A stretch of DNA of 64,000 nucleotides from Tectiglobus sp965223355 (GTDB taxonomy: Bacteria > Pseudomonadota > Alphaproteobacteria > Rhizobiales > Hyphomicrobiaceae): NCBI GenBank assembly GCA_965223355.1, contig CBDCWE010000003.1, positions 3,100,001 through 3,164,000 on the forward strand, in the 5' to 3' direction. Under the pieces are notes generated by a model that saw only the letters and a program-made list of their open reading frames with translations, was not told the origin of the DNA and did no database searches. The translations under genes and the position numbers were made by a program. Positions 34,296 through 42,980 of this stretch are shown one piece after another (positions within the stretch are counted from its first letter, which is position 1; each line of letters begins with the position of its first letter).

Positions 34296-36560
34296 GCGCC
34301 CGCCCCAGCCGCAGGCGGCAGGCGCTGATCGGGGCTGCGGCCTGCGGTTGAGTCGGTGCTCCGATACGTCACCCAGCACGCTGCGGCAGCGATCTGGCGG
34401 CACGACGGTTGAGTTGTGGCTCTCGCCCTGACCCGACCTTGCTCTCAACGGTCATCCCGGTGCTTGTCACCGGGACCCATTGGCCGGCAGGGCACGAAGG
34501 TGCGGCTTGCGGCACGGCCGTGCTGCTTGCTCTGGGCTCTGCGCCAGCTGAGAACTGGATCCCGGTGACAAGCACCGGGATGACAGCCGTTTGCTTTGAC
34601 AGCGCCCGCCGCCCGCCCCAGCCGCAGGCGGCGGGCGCTGATCGGGCTGCGGTCTGCGGTTGAGTTGGTGCCCCGGTGCGTCACCCAGCACGCTGCGGCA
34701 GCGATCTGGCGGCACGACGGTTGAGTTGTGGGCTTCGCCTTTACCCGACCTTGCTCTCAACGGTCATCCCGGTGCTTGTCACTGGGACCCATTGGCCGGC
34801 AGGGCACGAAGGTGCGGTTTGCGGCACGGCCGCGCTGCTCGCTCTGGGCTCTGCGCCAGCTGAGAACTGGATCCCGGTGACAAGCACCGGGATGACAGCC
34901 GTTTGCTTTGACGGCGAGCGGCACCCGCCCCAGCCGCAGGCGGCAGGCGCTGATCGGGGCTGCGGTCTGCGGTTGAGTTGGTGCTCCGGTGCGTCACCCA
35001 ACACGCTGCGGCAGCGATCTGGCGGCACGACGGTTGAGTTGTGGCTTCGCCCTGACCCGACCTTGCCCTCGACGGTCATCCCGGTGCTTGTCACCGGGAC
35101 CCATTGGCCGGCAGGGCACGAAGGTGCGGTTTGCGGCACGGCCGTGCTGCTCGCTCCGGGCTGCGGTCTGCGGTTGAGTTGTGGGCTTCGCCCTCACCCA
35201 ACCTTGCTCTCAACGGTCATCCCGGTGCTTGTCACCGGGACCCATTGGCCGGCAGGGCACGAAGGCGCGGCTTGCGGCACGGCCGCGCTGCTCGCTCTGG
35301 GCTCTGCGCCAGCTGAGAACTGGATCCCGGTGACAAGCACCGGGATGACAGCCGTTTGCTTTGACGGCGCCCGCCGCTCGCCTCAGCCGCAGGCGGCGGG
35401 CGCTGATCGGGACTGCTGTCTGCGGTTGAGTTGTGGGCTTCGCCCTGACCCGACCTTGCTCTCAACGGTCATCCCGGTGCTTGTCACCGGGACCCATTGG
35501 CCGGCAGGGCACGAAGGTGCGGCTTGCGGCACGGCCGTGCTGCTTGCTCTGGGCTCTGCGCCAGCTGAGAACTGGATCCCGGTGACAAGCACCGGGATGA
35601 CAGCCGTTTGCTTTGACAGCGCCCGCCGCCCGCCCCAGCCGCAGGCGGCGGGCGCTGATCGGGCTGCGGTCTGCGGTTGAGTTGGTGCCCCGGTGCGTCA
35701 CCCAGCACGCTGCGGCAGCGATCTGGCGGCACGACGGTTGAGTTGTGGGCTTCGCCTTTACCCGACCTTGCTCTCAACGGTCATCCCGGTGCTTGTCACT
35801 GGGACCCATTGGCCGGCAGGGCACGAAGGTGCGGTTTGCGGCACGGCCGCGCTGCTCGCTCTGGGCTCTGCGCCAGCTGAGAACTGGATCCCGGTGACAA
35901 GCACCGGGATGACAACCGTTTGCTTTGACGGCGAGCGCTGATCGGGGCTGCGGGCTGCGGTTGAGTTGGTGCCCGGTGCGTCACCCAGCACGCTGCGGCA
36001 GCGATCTGGCGGCACGACGGTTGAGTTGTGGCTTCGCCCTCACCCGACCTTGCTCTCAACGGTCATCCCGGTGCTTGTCACCGGGATCCATTGGCCGGCA
36101 GGGCACGAAGGAGCGGCTTGCGGCGCGGCCGCGCTGCTCGCTCTGGGCTCTGCGCCAGCTGAGAACTGGATCCCGGTGACAAGCACCGGGATGACAACCG
36201 TTTGCTTTGACAGCGCCCGCCGCTCGCCTCAGCCGCAGGCGGCGGGCGCTGATCGGGACTGCTGTCTGCGGTTGAGTTGTGGGCTTCGCCCTGACCCGAC
36301 CTTGCTCTCAACGGTCATCCCGGTGCTTGTCACCGGGACCCATTGGCCGGCAGGGCACGAAGGTGCGGTTTGCGGCACGGCCGTGCTGCTCGCTCTGGGC
36401 TCTGCGCCAGCTGAGAACTGGATCCCGGTGACAAGCACCGGGATGACAGCCGTTTGCTTTGACTGCGTGCGGCGTCCGCCCCAGCTTCAGGCGGCAGGCG
36501 CTGATCGGGACTGCGGGCTGCGGTTGAGTTGTGGCTTCGCCCTCACCCGACCTTGGAATA
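34296..36560. repeat. Non-coding array of eight long-hairpin repeats (about 2.3 kb)
   Basis: The 34165-36785 spacer is mostly this array. Each full repeat (34451-34584, 34763-34896, 35216-35349, 35468-35601, 35780-35913, 36062-36195, 36314-36447) has perfect 25-base inverted arms starting GTCATCCCGGTGCTTGTCAC, separated by about 84 bases of conserved GC-rich sequence. The copy at 35075 lacks the right arm; a mutated base in two left arms reads TCACTGGGA. Between repeats lie filler blocks such as CAGCCGCAGGCGGCGGGCGC and GGCGGCACGACGGTTGAGTT. Blocks 34450-34940 and 35467-35957 are nearly identical (offset 1017), as are 35232-35465 and 36078-36311 (offset 846). Open frames through it are not genes. 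From 36561 to 36785 there is only a probable leader for the next gene. Confidence 0.9.
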
Positions 36561-36785
36561 GCCGGTTCCTGAATGATTGAGGCGCTCCGCAATGACGGTT
36601 CTGCCGTAGATGGCGAGCTGTGCTGGAGCTATATTGGACATTGTTCATTAACGTGCAACGGCCAACTGTTGCCGTGCGTCGACGCAAACCCTATACGTGT
36701 TGGAAAATCAATAGTCATACTACGAACCAAGTCATGGCACCGGCTGACAACAAGCAAACACAACCGGCTGGCAAGGAAAGATATT

Positions 36786-39098
36786 ATGGGCACCAACGCA
36801 GACTACCAAGGCCGGATCGAGGACGACCGCTTCATCACCGGTCAAGGCCGTTATGTCGGCGATCTCGAACTCACGGGACCGGCCCATGCCGTCGTTGTGC
36901 GCTCCGCGGCGGCCCATGCCACGATCCGCGCGATTGCGACGGACGAGGCGCGCGCGGCGCCGGGCGTCCTTGCCGTTTATACCGCACAGGACCTCGCGGC
37001 CGACGGCATTGGCGATCAACCCTGCAACGTGACCCACAAGCGTCCTGACGGCGCCGAGGCCTTCAAGGCCTGCCGCCGTGTCCTGGCCCGTGATACGATC
37101 CGCCATCTCGGCGAAGGCGTCGCGCTGGTGGTTGGCGAAACCCGACAGGCAGCCCTTAATGCGGCAGAGCTTGTCGTCGTCGATGCCGATGAACATGACG
37201 TGGTCGTCGATGCCAGGGCGGCACTGGCAGCGCATGCGCCGCAGGTCTGGCACGAAGTGCCGGGCAACGTTGCCTATGTTTGGCACAATGGCGATGCCGC
37301 CGCCGTCGATGATGTAATCGCGAAGTCCGCACACGTCGCCCATCTCGACACCCAAGTCAGCCGTGTCATCGTCAATACGATGGAACCGCGTGGCATCATC
37401 GCCGAGGTCAACGGCGACGATCGCCTTATCGTCTACCCGTCGACCCAGAACCCCTATCCGATGCGCGCCGGCCTGTCGGCCATGCTCAACATTCCGGCGG
37501 ACGATATCCAGGTCGTGGCCGGCGATGTTGGTGGCTCGTTCGGCATGAAGAGCGGCGTCTATCCGGAAGATGTCCTGGTTTGCTGGGCGGCCCGCAAACT
37601 CGGCCGCCCCGTCAAATGGATCAGCGATCGCACCGAGGGTTTTCTATCGGATGAACAGGGCCGCGACGTCCACATGCGCGTCGATCTCGCCCTCGCCGCC
37701 GACGGCCGGTTCCTGGCCCTCAAGGTCGTTTGCGATTGCAATATCGGCGCATACCTGTCGGGGCGTTCGCTCAACCTGATTGGTAACTTCGGCGGCATTG
37801 CCGGCGTCTACCGCATTGGCCAGATCTACGGCGAGATTCGCGGTGTCCACACCCACGCCCAGGTCACCGCACCTTACCGCGGCGCCGGCCGCCCGGAAGC
37901 GACCTTTGCCATCGAACGCGTGATCGACATTGCAGCCCGTCAAATCGGCATCGACCCGCTGGAGTTGCGCCGCCGCAATGCCGTACCGCCTGAGGCCATG
38001 CCCTACGACACGGGTTTCACGTTCAACTACGATTGCGGCGAGTTCGAACAGAACATGATCGCCGCTGCCGAGATGGCGGACTACAGCGGTTTCGAGGCCC
38101 GCCGCGCCGAGGCTGCAGGCCGGGGCAAACTGCGCGGCCTTGGCATCTCCAACCCGATCGAGGTCGCTGGCGGGCCCTACGTCAAACCGGGACACGACTG
38201 TTCGAAACTGCGCGTCGATGCCGACGGCAAGGTAACGATTTTTTCCGGCATCATGTCCGTTGGCCAGGGCATTGAAACGGCGTTCTCCAATATGGTCGCC
38301 GAACGTCTTGCTGTGCCGGTCGATGACGTCATCTACCGCCAGGGTGACACCGACAATCTCGCGCACGGACGCGGCAATGGCGGCTCGAGCGCCGCCCCGG
38401 TCGGCGCCTCCTCGATCGCCGTCACGATTGACAATCTGATCGCGCAAGCCAGACCGCTGGCCGCCGAGATGCTGCAGACAAGCGCTGCGGCGCTCACCTT
38501 TGCCGACGGCGCGTTTCAGGTCGCCGGTGCATCAAGCTCGGTTACTCTCGTCGAGGTCGCAAAGTTTGCCGCTGACAAGGATCAGCACGGGCTCGAGGCG
38601 AGCGGCGGCTTCACGCCACCGGACGTGACCTATCCCAACGGCTGTCACATGTGCGAGGTCGAGATTGATCCCGACACCGGCGAGATCGAAATCATCAGGT
38701 ATTCGGTGTGTGAAGATATCGGCACGGTCATCAACCCGACGTTGGCGCAAGGTCAGATGCACGGTGGGATCGCGATGGGCGCCGGCCAGGCGCTGTTGGA
38801 ACGCGCGGTCCATGACGGCGAAAGCGGCCAACTCCTGACCGGCTCCTTCATGGATTACACGATGCCGCGTGCCGATGACCTGCCGGCGTTCGCATTTAAG
38901 ACCCGGCCGGTGCCGACCGCCGTCAACCCGATCGGCGCTAAGGGCATTGGCGAAGCCGGCACCGTCGGCTCCATAGCGGCGAGCATCAACGCTGTTTGTG
39001 ACGCCTTGAAACCGCTCGGCATCGACCACGTCGACATGCCGGCCACGCCCGACCGGATCTGGACTGTAATTCAGTCGTCGCAGGGGCGTTGCCGCTAA
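36786..39098 (+). CDS. Xanthine dehydrogenase family molybdopterin-binding subunit (CoxL-like)
   Basis: About 770 residues from the ATG at 36786, which has AAGGAAAG at the right distance; a frame open from 36573 only adds leader sequence. RIEDDRFITGQGRYVGDL opens the large-subunit fold. GGSFGMKSGVYPED and APYRGAGRPEATFAIERV are the molybdenum-cofactor contact blocks; the C-terminus KGIGEAGTVGSIAAS carries the catalytic Glu. It lacks the CO-dehydrogenase-specific active loop, so the form II/aldehyde-oxidase-like group is likely. No FAD (CoxM) or iron-sulfur (CoxS) subunit lies beside it, which is odd because these enzymes normally need both. Confidence 0.9.
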   Translation: MGTNADYQGRIEDDRFITGQGRYVGDLELTGPAHAVVVRSAAAHATIRAIATDEARAAPGVLAVYTAQDLAADGIGDQPCNVTHKRPDGAEAFKACRRVLARDTIRHLGEGVALVVGETRQAALNAAELVVVDADEHDVVVDARAALAAHAPQVWHEVPGNVAYVWHNGDAAAVDDVIAKSAHVAHLDTQVSRVIVNTMEPRGIIAEVNGDDRLIVYPSTQNPYPMRAGLSAMLNIPADDIQVVAGDVGGSFGMKSGVYPEDVLVCWAARKLGRPVKWISDRTEGFLSDEQGRDVHMRVDLALAADGRFLALKVVCDCNIGAYLSGRSLNLIGNFGGIAGVYRIGQIYGEIRGVHTHAQVTAPYRGAGRPEATFAIERVIDIAARQIGIDPLELRRRNAVPPEAMPYDTGFTFNYDCGEFEQNMIAAAEMADYSGFEARRAEAAGRGKLRGLGISNPIEVAGGPYVKPGHDCSKLRVDADGKVTIFSGIMSVGQGIETAFSNMVAERLAVPVDDVIYRQGDTDNLAHGRGNGGSSAAPVGASSIAVTIDNLIAQARPLAAEMLQTSAAALTFADGAFQVAGASSSVTLVEVAKFAADKDQHGLEASGGFTPPDVTYPNGCHMCEVEIDPDTGEIEIIRYSVCEDIGTVINPTLAQGQMHGGIAMGAGQALLERAVHDGESGQLLTGSFMDYTMPRADDLPAFAFKTRPVPTAVNPIGAKGIGEAGTVGSIAASINAVCDALKPLGIDHVDMPATPDRIWTVIQSSQGRCR

Positions 39099-40865
39099 GT
39101 GACCGCCATTCTTCACACGATTTGGCCATGCCTTGCCCGCCCGATCGGCACGTTCGCGGCCATGCTTTGTGTGGTTGCGATGCTGGGCCTGCCAGCACTG
39201 GCGCAACCTGCCGCCCTGCCCGAGGACCTCGCGCGCCAGGAAAAGCTGCGCAAGGAAGCGATTGAAGCCTTGGAGACGCTTGCCAGTCTGTTGGCGGCAA
39301 AGGCAGTTCAGGAACGGGCCCTGAACGAGTTGCGCGGCGAGATCAAGAAAGTCGCCGAACCGGCTCTCAAGAAAGAGGTCGAAGCAAAGATCAAGGCCGA
39401 GACGGAAAAACTCGACCAGCTCGATATCCAGGCCGCCGCACTGACGACCGGCGTCGCGGCCGATGAAATCGGTGACGACGAAAACCGCAAGTTCAACTTG
39501 CAAGGCGAGTTGGAGAGCCTGCTGCAACCGTTTATCAAAATGATGAAGGACGCCACCGAGAACGCCCGCCAGATCGAGAAATTGAAGCGCTCGATGGCGA
39601 CCGCCGAAAAGCGCAAAAAGCTGGCCGACCGCGCGATCGAACGACTGACGATGCTCAAGACTATCGATGATGAGCTGAACCCGTCCGCGCCAGCTGAGAC
39701 GAAATCACCAACGCAGGCACACCTGTCGAAGTTGCTCCAAGCTTGGCGAGAACGCAGCCAAGCCGCAGAGGACCTCAAGGAAACGGCGGAACAGCAGTTG
39801 ACCGTCCGCGAGAATGAACAGTCGCGCTCCGGCGACGGTCTGGGCAGCTACGTCACGGAGTTCTTCCGCGATCGCGGCCTCAACCTGTTGCTGGCCATCT
39901 CGGCGTTTGGCGCCGTCATTGTTTTGATGGGGCTTGTCGCCCGCGCCGCCGGTTGGCTGCAAAGGCGCCAACGCATTGAGCGCAGCTTTGCAACGCGTCT
40001 TGCCAGTCTCTTGTTCACGGTGGCAACCGCGATTGCCGCGTTTCTGGCGATGCTCGCGGTATTCAACATCATGAACGACTGGCTGTTGCTTGGCATCGCC
40101 TCGATTTTTGCCCTGGCCACCGCCTGGATCGGCCTCAAGATGCTTCCCGGAATTACCGAGCAGATCACGCTGCTGTTGAACCTCGGGGCCGTGCAGGAAG
40201 GCGAACGCCTGATGTTTGCCGGCGTGCCGTGGCGCGTCAGCCGCCTCGACTTCTACACCGACCTTGAGAACCCGGCACTGGACGGTGGCACGTTCACACT
40301 GCCGGTTCGCGAGCTTGTCGGCCTCCACTCCCGCCCCGCCGCCAAGGACGAACCCTGGTTTCCAACCAGTAAGGGCGACTGGATCCAGTTTCGCGGCGAT
40401 CACATTGGTGTCGTCTTGAGCCAAACCCCGGAACTCGTCCAGATCCGGGAACTCGGCGGTTCAATCGTTGTGTTCGAAACCTCCGCCTTCCTGGCAGAAG
40501 CGCCACGCAACCTGTCCTCCGGTTACCGGATCCAGCACGAATTCGGTCTCGATTATCGCCACCAGGCGATCGCCACCGACGAAATCCCGGACAGGCTCGG
40601 CGCCCACGTCGAAGCCGGGCTCGAACAACTCCTCGGCCGCGACGGCGTGACGAACGTCGATGTCGATCTCATCACTCTCGGTGACTCTGCGATCGTCTTT
40701 GAGGTTGAGGCCTGCATTGCCGGACACCACGCCCCGCGCTATGAGGACGTCGAACGTGAAATCCCGCGCCTCATCGTCGATGCCTGCAACAAAAACGATT
40801 GGGCCATCCCGTTCCCGCAGATGGTGATTCATACCCAACCCGCGGTCGGGGCGCGACGCCGGTAG
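39099..40865 (+). CDS. MscS-like membrane protein with a coiled-coil periplasmic domain
   Basis: 588 residues, GTG start directly after the previous stop (TAAGTG). A signal peptide (AAMLCVVAMLGLPALAQP) is followed by a long charged helical region (about 35-240, coiled coil: EKLRKEAIEALETLASLLAAK), then transmembrane segments at about 260-280, 300-322 and 325-345. The rest looks like the MscS beta and alpha/beta domains (VQEGERLMFAGVPWRVSRLDFYT; GDWIQFRGDHIGVV), although key MscS pore residues are not clear. A mechanosensitive-channel role is a fold-level inference. Confidence 0.7.
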   Translation: MTAILHTIWPCLARPIGTFAAMLCVVAMLGLPALAQPAALPEDLARQEKLRKEAIEALETLASLLAAKAVQERALNELRGEIKKVAEPALKKEVEAKIKAETEKLDQLDIQAAALTTGVAADEIGDDENRKFNLQGELESLLQPFIKMMKDATENARQIEKLKRSMATAEKRKKLADRAIERLTMLKTIDDELNPSAPAETKSPTQAHLSKLLQAWRERSQAAEDLKETAEQQLTVRENEQSRSGDGLGSYVTEFFRDRGLNLLLAISAFGAVIVLMGLVARAAGWLQRRQRIERSFATRLASLLFTVATAIAAFLAMLAVFNIMNDWLLLGIASIFALATAWIGLKMLPGITEQITLLLNLGAVQEGERLMFAGVPWRVSRLDFYTDLENPALDGGTFTLPVRELVGLHSRPAAKDEPWFPTSKGDWIQFRGDHIGVVLSQTPELVQIRELGGSIVVFETSAFLAEAPRNLSSGYRIQHEFGLDYRHQAIATDEIPDRLGAHVEAGLEQLLGRDGVTNVDVDLITLGDSAIVFEVEACIAGHHAPRYEDVEREIPRLIVDACNKNDWAIPFPQMVIHTQPAVGARRR

Positions 40866-40887
40866 ACAACGCGCAAAGTGGAGCGCC

Positions 40888-41154
40888 ATGGGTAGGCTTA
40901 TCGATCCGATTGCCTGGCTGATCGTGCTCAGCATCGGCTTCGGCTATCTCGCGGCACCGCTGTGGATCATTGCCGCGCTCGCGTGCGCGCTGACCTTGGT
41001 GTCAATCGCCGGCGATCCGAATTGGCGCGCGAAATTGGCAGCCGCGAACAATCTCCCCGAAGTGTTTGGTTTCGGCTTCGGCGCCGTGGCGGCCAACGCT
41101 GTTTTCGCGGCAGCCGGCTACGGCTTTGGATCGCTGCTGAAGGCGGTGCTCTGA
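40888..41154 (+). CDS. Small membrane protein, unknown
   Basis: 88 residues with two or three hydrophobic segments (IAWLIVLSIGFGYLAAPLWIIAALACALTLVSIAG and VFGFGFGAVAANAVFAAAGYGFGSLL). It starts 22 bases after the MscS-like gene, so the two probably share a transcript. No known family recognised. The following 41155-41402 spacer shows no gene or clear motif. Confidence 0.6.
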   Translation: MGRLIDPIAWLIVLSIGFGYLAAPLWIIAALACALTLVSIAGDPNWRAKLAAANNLPEVFGFGFGAVAANAVFAAAGYGFGSLLKAVL

Positions 41155-41402
41155 ACAAGGCGGCGCAAGACCGAGCCGGATCAGACCGTGCCAGGCGTCG
41201 GATCGAAGGAACGGTTTGCGCTGTTCCACGTTCGAGCACGCGTCGGGCCAGTTGTGTTCAGAGGGAAGTTTTCAACCTCGCACCATCACCGGAGGTCGTC
41301 CGTCAAGGTGACAGAGCAACCCGATTTCAATCGCAATCAGAAGGTTTCCGACTGAGACCAGAACGATGCTCCATACTGCAATCCGGTCATGGTAAGCCCG
41401 GG

Positions 41403-41484
41403 GTCCAGGGGATGATCCCCTGGTCGGGGTGTTTGAGGGGCTGAAAGCCCCTCATGGATCGCCGCCAAGCGGCGATATGTTAGC
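41403..41484. repeat. Left half of a REP-like repeat split by the IS110 element
   Basis: GGGTCCAGGGGATGATCCCC, then a GAGGGGC/GCCCCTC hairpin and ATCGCCGCCAAGCGGCGAT, nearly base for base the same as the left part of 26155-26310. The match stops at TTAGC (41480-41484) and resumes at 42661. Confidence 0.75.
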
Positions 41485-41498
41485 ATCTGTCTCGCTTG

Positions 41499-42470
41499 TC
41501 AAGGCATTTTGGGGGCCCATTTTCGGTTTTCGAAGATCAGGGTGTTGGCGAGAATGATGAGTTTTCGCATGACGGCAACGAGCGCGACTTTGGCGGGCTT
41601 GGCGTTGGCTCGCAAACGTTCGTAGAAGGTTTGCAAGTCAGCATTCACGCCACGACCGACAGCAACCATGGCCGGCATGTAAAGCAGCTTACGCACTGCT
41701 GCTCGGCCGCCGCGAATGGCACGCCGCCCCCGCATTTCGCCGCTGTCCCAGTTCATCGGCGCGACGCCGACAAGGGCTGCGATTTCTTTATCGGTGCAGG
41801 TGCCGAGTTCGCTGAGCAGGCCGATCAACCCCATCGCCGTGATGTCAGCGATACCTGGAATTGAGACAAGAATATCATAACGTCGCATCAGCGCCTCATC
41901 GCTTGCGATGATCTTGCGGATCATCGCCTCGAGGCGCGCGATATGCTTGTCGACGGCCTTGAGCTGCCTGCCCAGTTCGCGCTTGAGGTTGGCACATTGG
42001 GCCGCACCATGGCGGTTTGAAACGGCCGTTCTGTCGCCAACGGCGGCGATGCGAGCTGAGATAAGCTCTGCCAGTTTCTGGATTTTTTCAGGAGCAGGGA
42101 TGGTCGCGTTTGGCTGATGCAGGGCTGCCAACTGGGCCAGTGTCATCGCATCGATCGTATCGGTTTTGGCCAACTTACCTAAGATGTCGGCAAACTTGCG
42201 GGATCGATAAGGATTGATGACACAAACCGCAATACCGGCAGCGTGCAGAGCGGCGTGGCAAGAGCGATGGTGTTTTCCCGTTGCCTCACAAACCACAAGG
42301 CCGACCTGATACGTGGCAAGGCTGGCGAGCAATTGCTTGTGGCCTTTTTTGGTGTTGGCAAACCGGAACGTCACATTGGCCGGATAGATTGCGACATCGA
42401 GCCAGTTCTTGGCAACATCGATGCCGACATATACCATGTCAGAGTCGCTTCGTTTGACCTTGCCTTGCAT
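41499..42470 (-). CDS. IS110-family transposase (DEDD recombinase)
   Basis: N-terminal RuvC-like domain: MVYVGIDVAKNWLDVAIYP (first Asp), VVCEATGKHH (Glu), LAKTDTIDAMTLAQLA (two Asp). The C-terminal Tnp domain has LVSIPGIADITAMGLIGLL and APMNWDSGEMRGRRAIRGGR, whose Ser is the expected nucleophile. I start at the ATG at 42470, which has GGGAG at the right distance; alternatives are 42491 and 42437, giving 312-330 residues in all. No frameshift or stop is visible, so the enzyme should be active. Family members use a bridge RNA from the element's non-coding end. Confidence 0.93.
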   Translation of the reverse strand: MQGKVKRSDSDMVYVGIDVAKNWLDVAIYPANVTFRFANTKKGHKQLLASLATYQVGLVVCEATGKHHRSCHAALHAAGIAVCVINPYRSRKFADILGKLAKTDTIDAMTLAQLAALHQPNATIPAPEKIQKLAELISARIAAVGDRTAVSNRHGAAQCANLKRELGRQLKAVDKHIARLEAMIRKIIASDEALMRRYDILVSIPGIADITAMGLIGLLSELGTCTDKEIAALVGVAPMNWDSGEMRGRRAIRGGRAAVRKLLYMPAMVAVGRGVNADLQTFYERLRANAKPAKVALVAVMRKLIILANTLIFENRKWAPKMP

Positions 42471-42657
42471 CCGGGACTTGCTCCCAATCATCTGTTCAGG
42501 TGAAGCGATGGGCGGGCTGGCCTAGCTAACAAACGGTGCAAATCACCCAAGGGCAGCACGGCCCCAAACCCGCCCGATCCGGCAGGGTGGCCATCCTGCC
42601 GGATCAAGCCTGAACATCGCTGATTCGCAAGAAACAGGCTCAAGATTAAGATACAAA
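42471..42657 (-). ncRNA. Candidate bridge RNA of the IS110 element
   Basis: The non-coding end upstream of the transposase, where IS110-group elements encode the bispecific bridge RNA. It includes a strong hairpin at 42576-42605 (GATCCGGCAGG pairing with CCTGCCGGATC) and the repeated core AGCCTG/AGGCT nearby. The target- and donor-binding loops were not assigned. The call rests on position and one clear stem, not on a covariance match. Confidence 0.45.
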
Positions 42658-42660
42658 GGG

Positions 42661-42705
42661 CTCCACCCTTAACGATCCCGCCAAAGGGCATTGCCCTTTG
42701 GAAAC
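42661..42705. repeat. Right half of the IS-split REP-like repeat
   Basis: CTCCACCCTTAACGATCCCG then CCAAAGGGCATTGCCCTTTGG, a hairpin. Corresponds to the right part of 26155-26310. From 42706 to 42889 nothing is recognised. Confidence 0.7.
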
Positions 42706-42889
42706 CGGTGACGTGTTCACAGGTTCACCCATTTGTTAGGGTTTGGAGTGTGGCGTGCGTGGGCTGTCGCGACACGGTAGCGCGTCGCGTTGGTCGGTCG
42801 GTTTGCCGATAATGGGAGCATCGATCGGTCAGCTGCCGCGGCTCGGAGCGCTGCAGTTTGGCCACGGATAGCAGTACTATGCGATAATT

Positions 42890-42907
42890 CTGTCACAATG
42901 CTGTTAA
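42890..42907 (+). promoter_or_regulatory. Pho-box-like site upstream of plcP
   Basis: CTGTCAC-AATG-CTGTTAA: two 7-base direct repeats with a four-base spacer, the 11-base spacing and sequence expected of a PhoB site. It lies about 75 bases before the plcP start. Known alphaproteobacterial plcP genes are induced by phosphate starvation, which fits. The second half-site differs from CTGTCAT at two positions. Confidence 0.65.
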
Positions 42908-42980
42908 CTGAATCCCATGAAAAGTGGCGAGCGCCATCGGGGATGACTCATGAAGGTCGCCAGTCAGAGGAGCAGCCGGC

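Larger units (their letters stand above)
41485..42661 (-). mobile_element. IS110-family insertion sequence inside a palindromic repeat
   Basis: About 1.18 kb. Borders are inferred by comparing the interrupted repeat (41403-41484 and 42661-42705) with the uninterrupted one at 26155-26310; GC is present at both junctions (41483-41484, 42660-42661) and once in the empty site, which fits a shared core dinucleotide. There are no terminal inverted repeats, as expected for IS110. The short side (about 15 bases) is 3' of the transposase and the long non-coding side (about 190 bases) is 5', the arrangement of the IS110 group rather than IS1111. The transposase appears intact. Confidence 0.75.

Noticed and set aside
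34676..35680. 334-codon open frame through the hairpin array
   Set aside because: Its translation simply repeats the DNA repeat units, with identical peptides recurring in other frames and on the other strand; no start site or family similarity.
34296..36560. CRISPR array
   Set aside because: Repeats are 134 bp with inverted arms, sequences between them are themselves repeated, and no cas genes are present.
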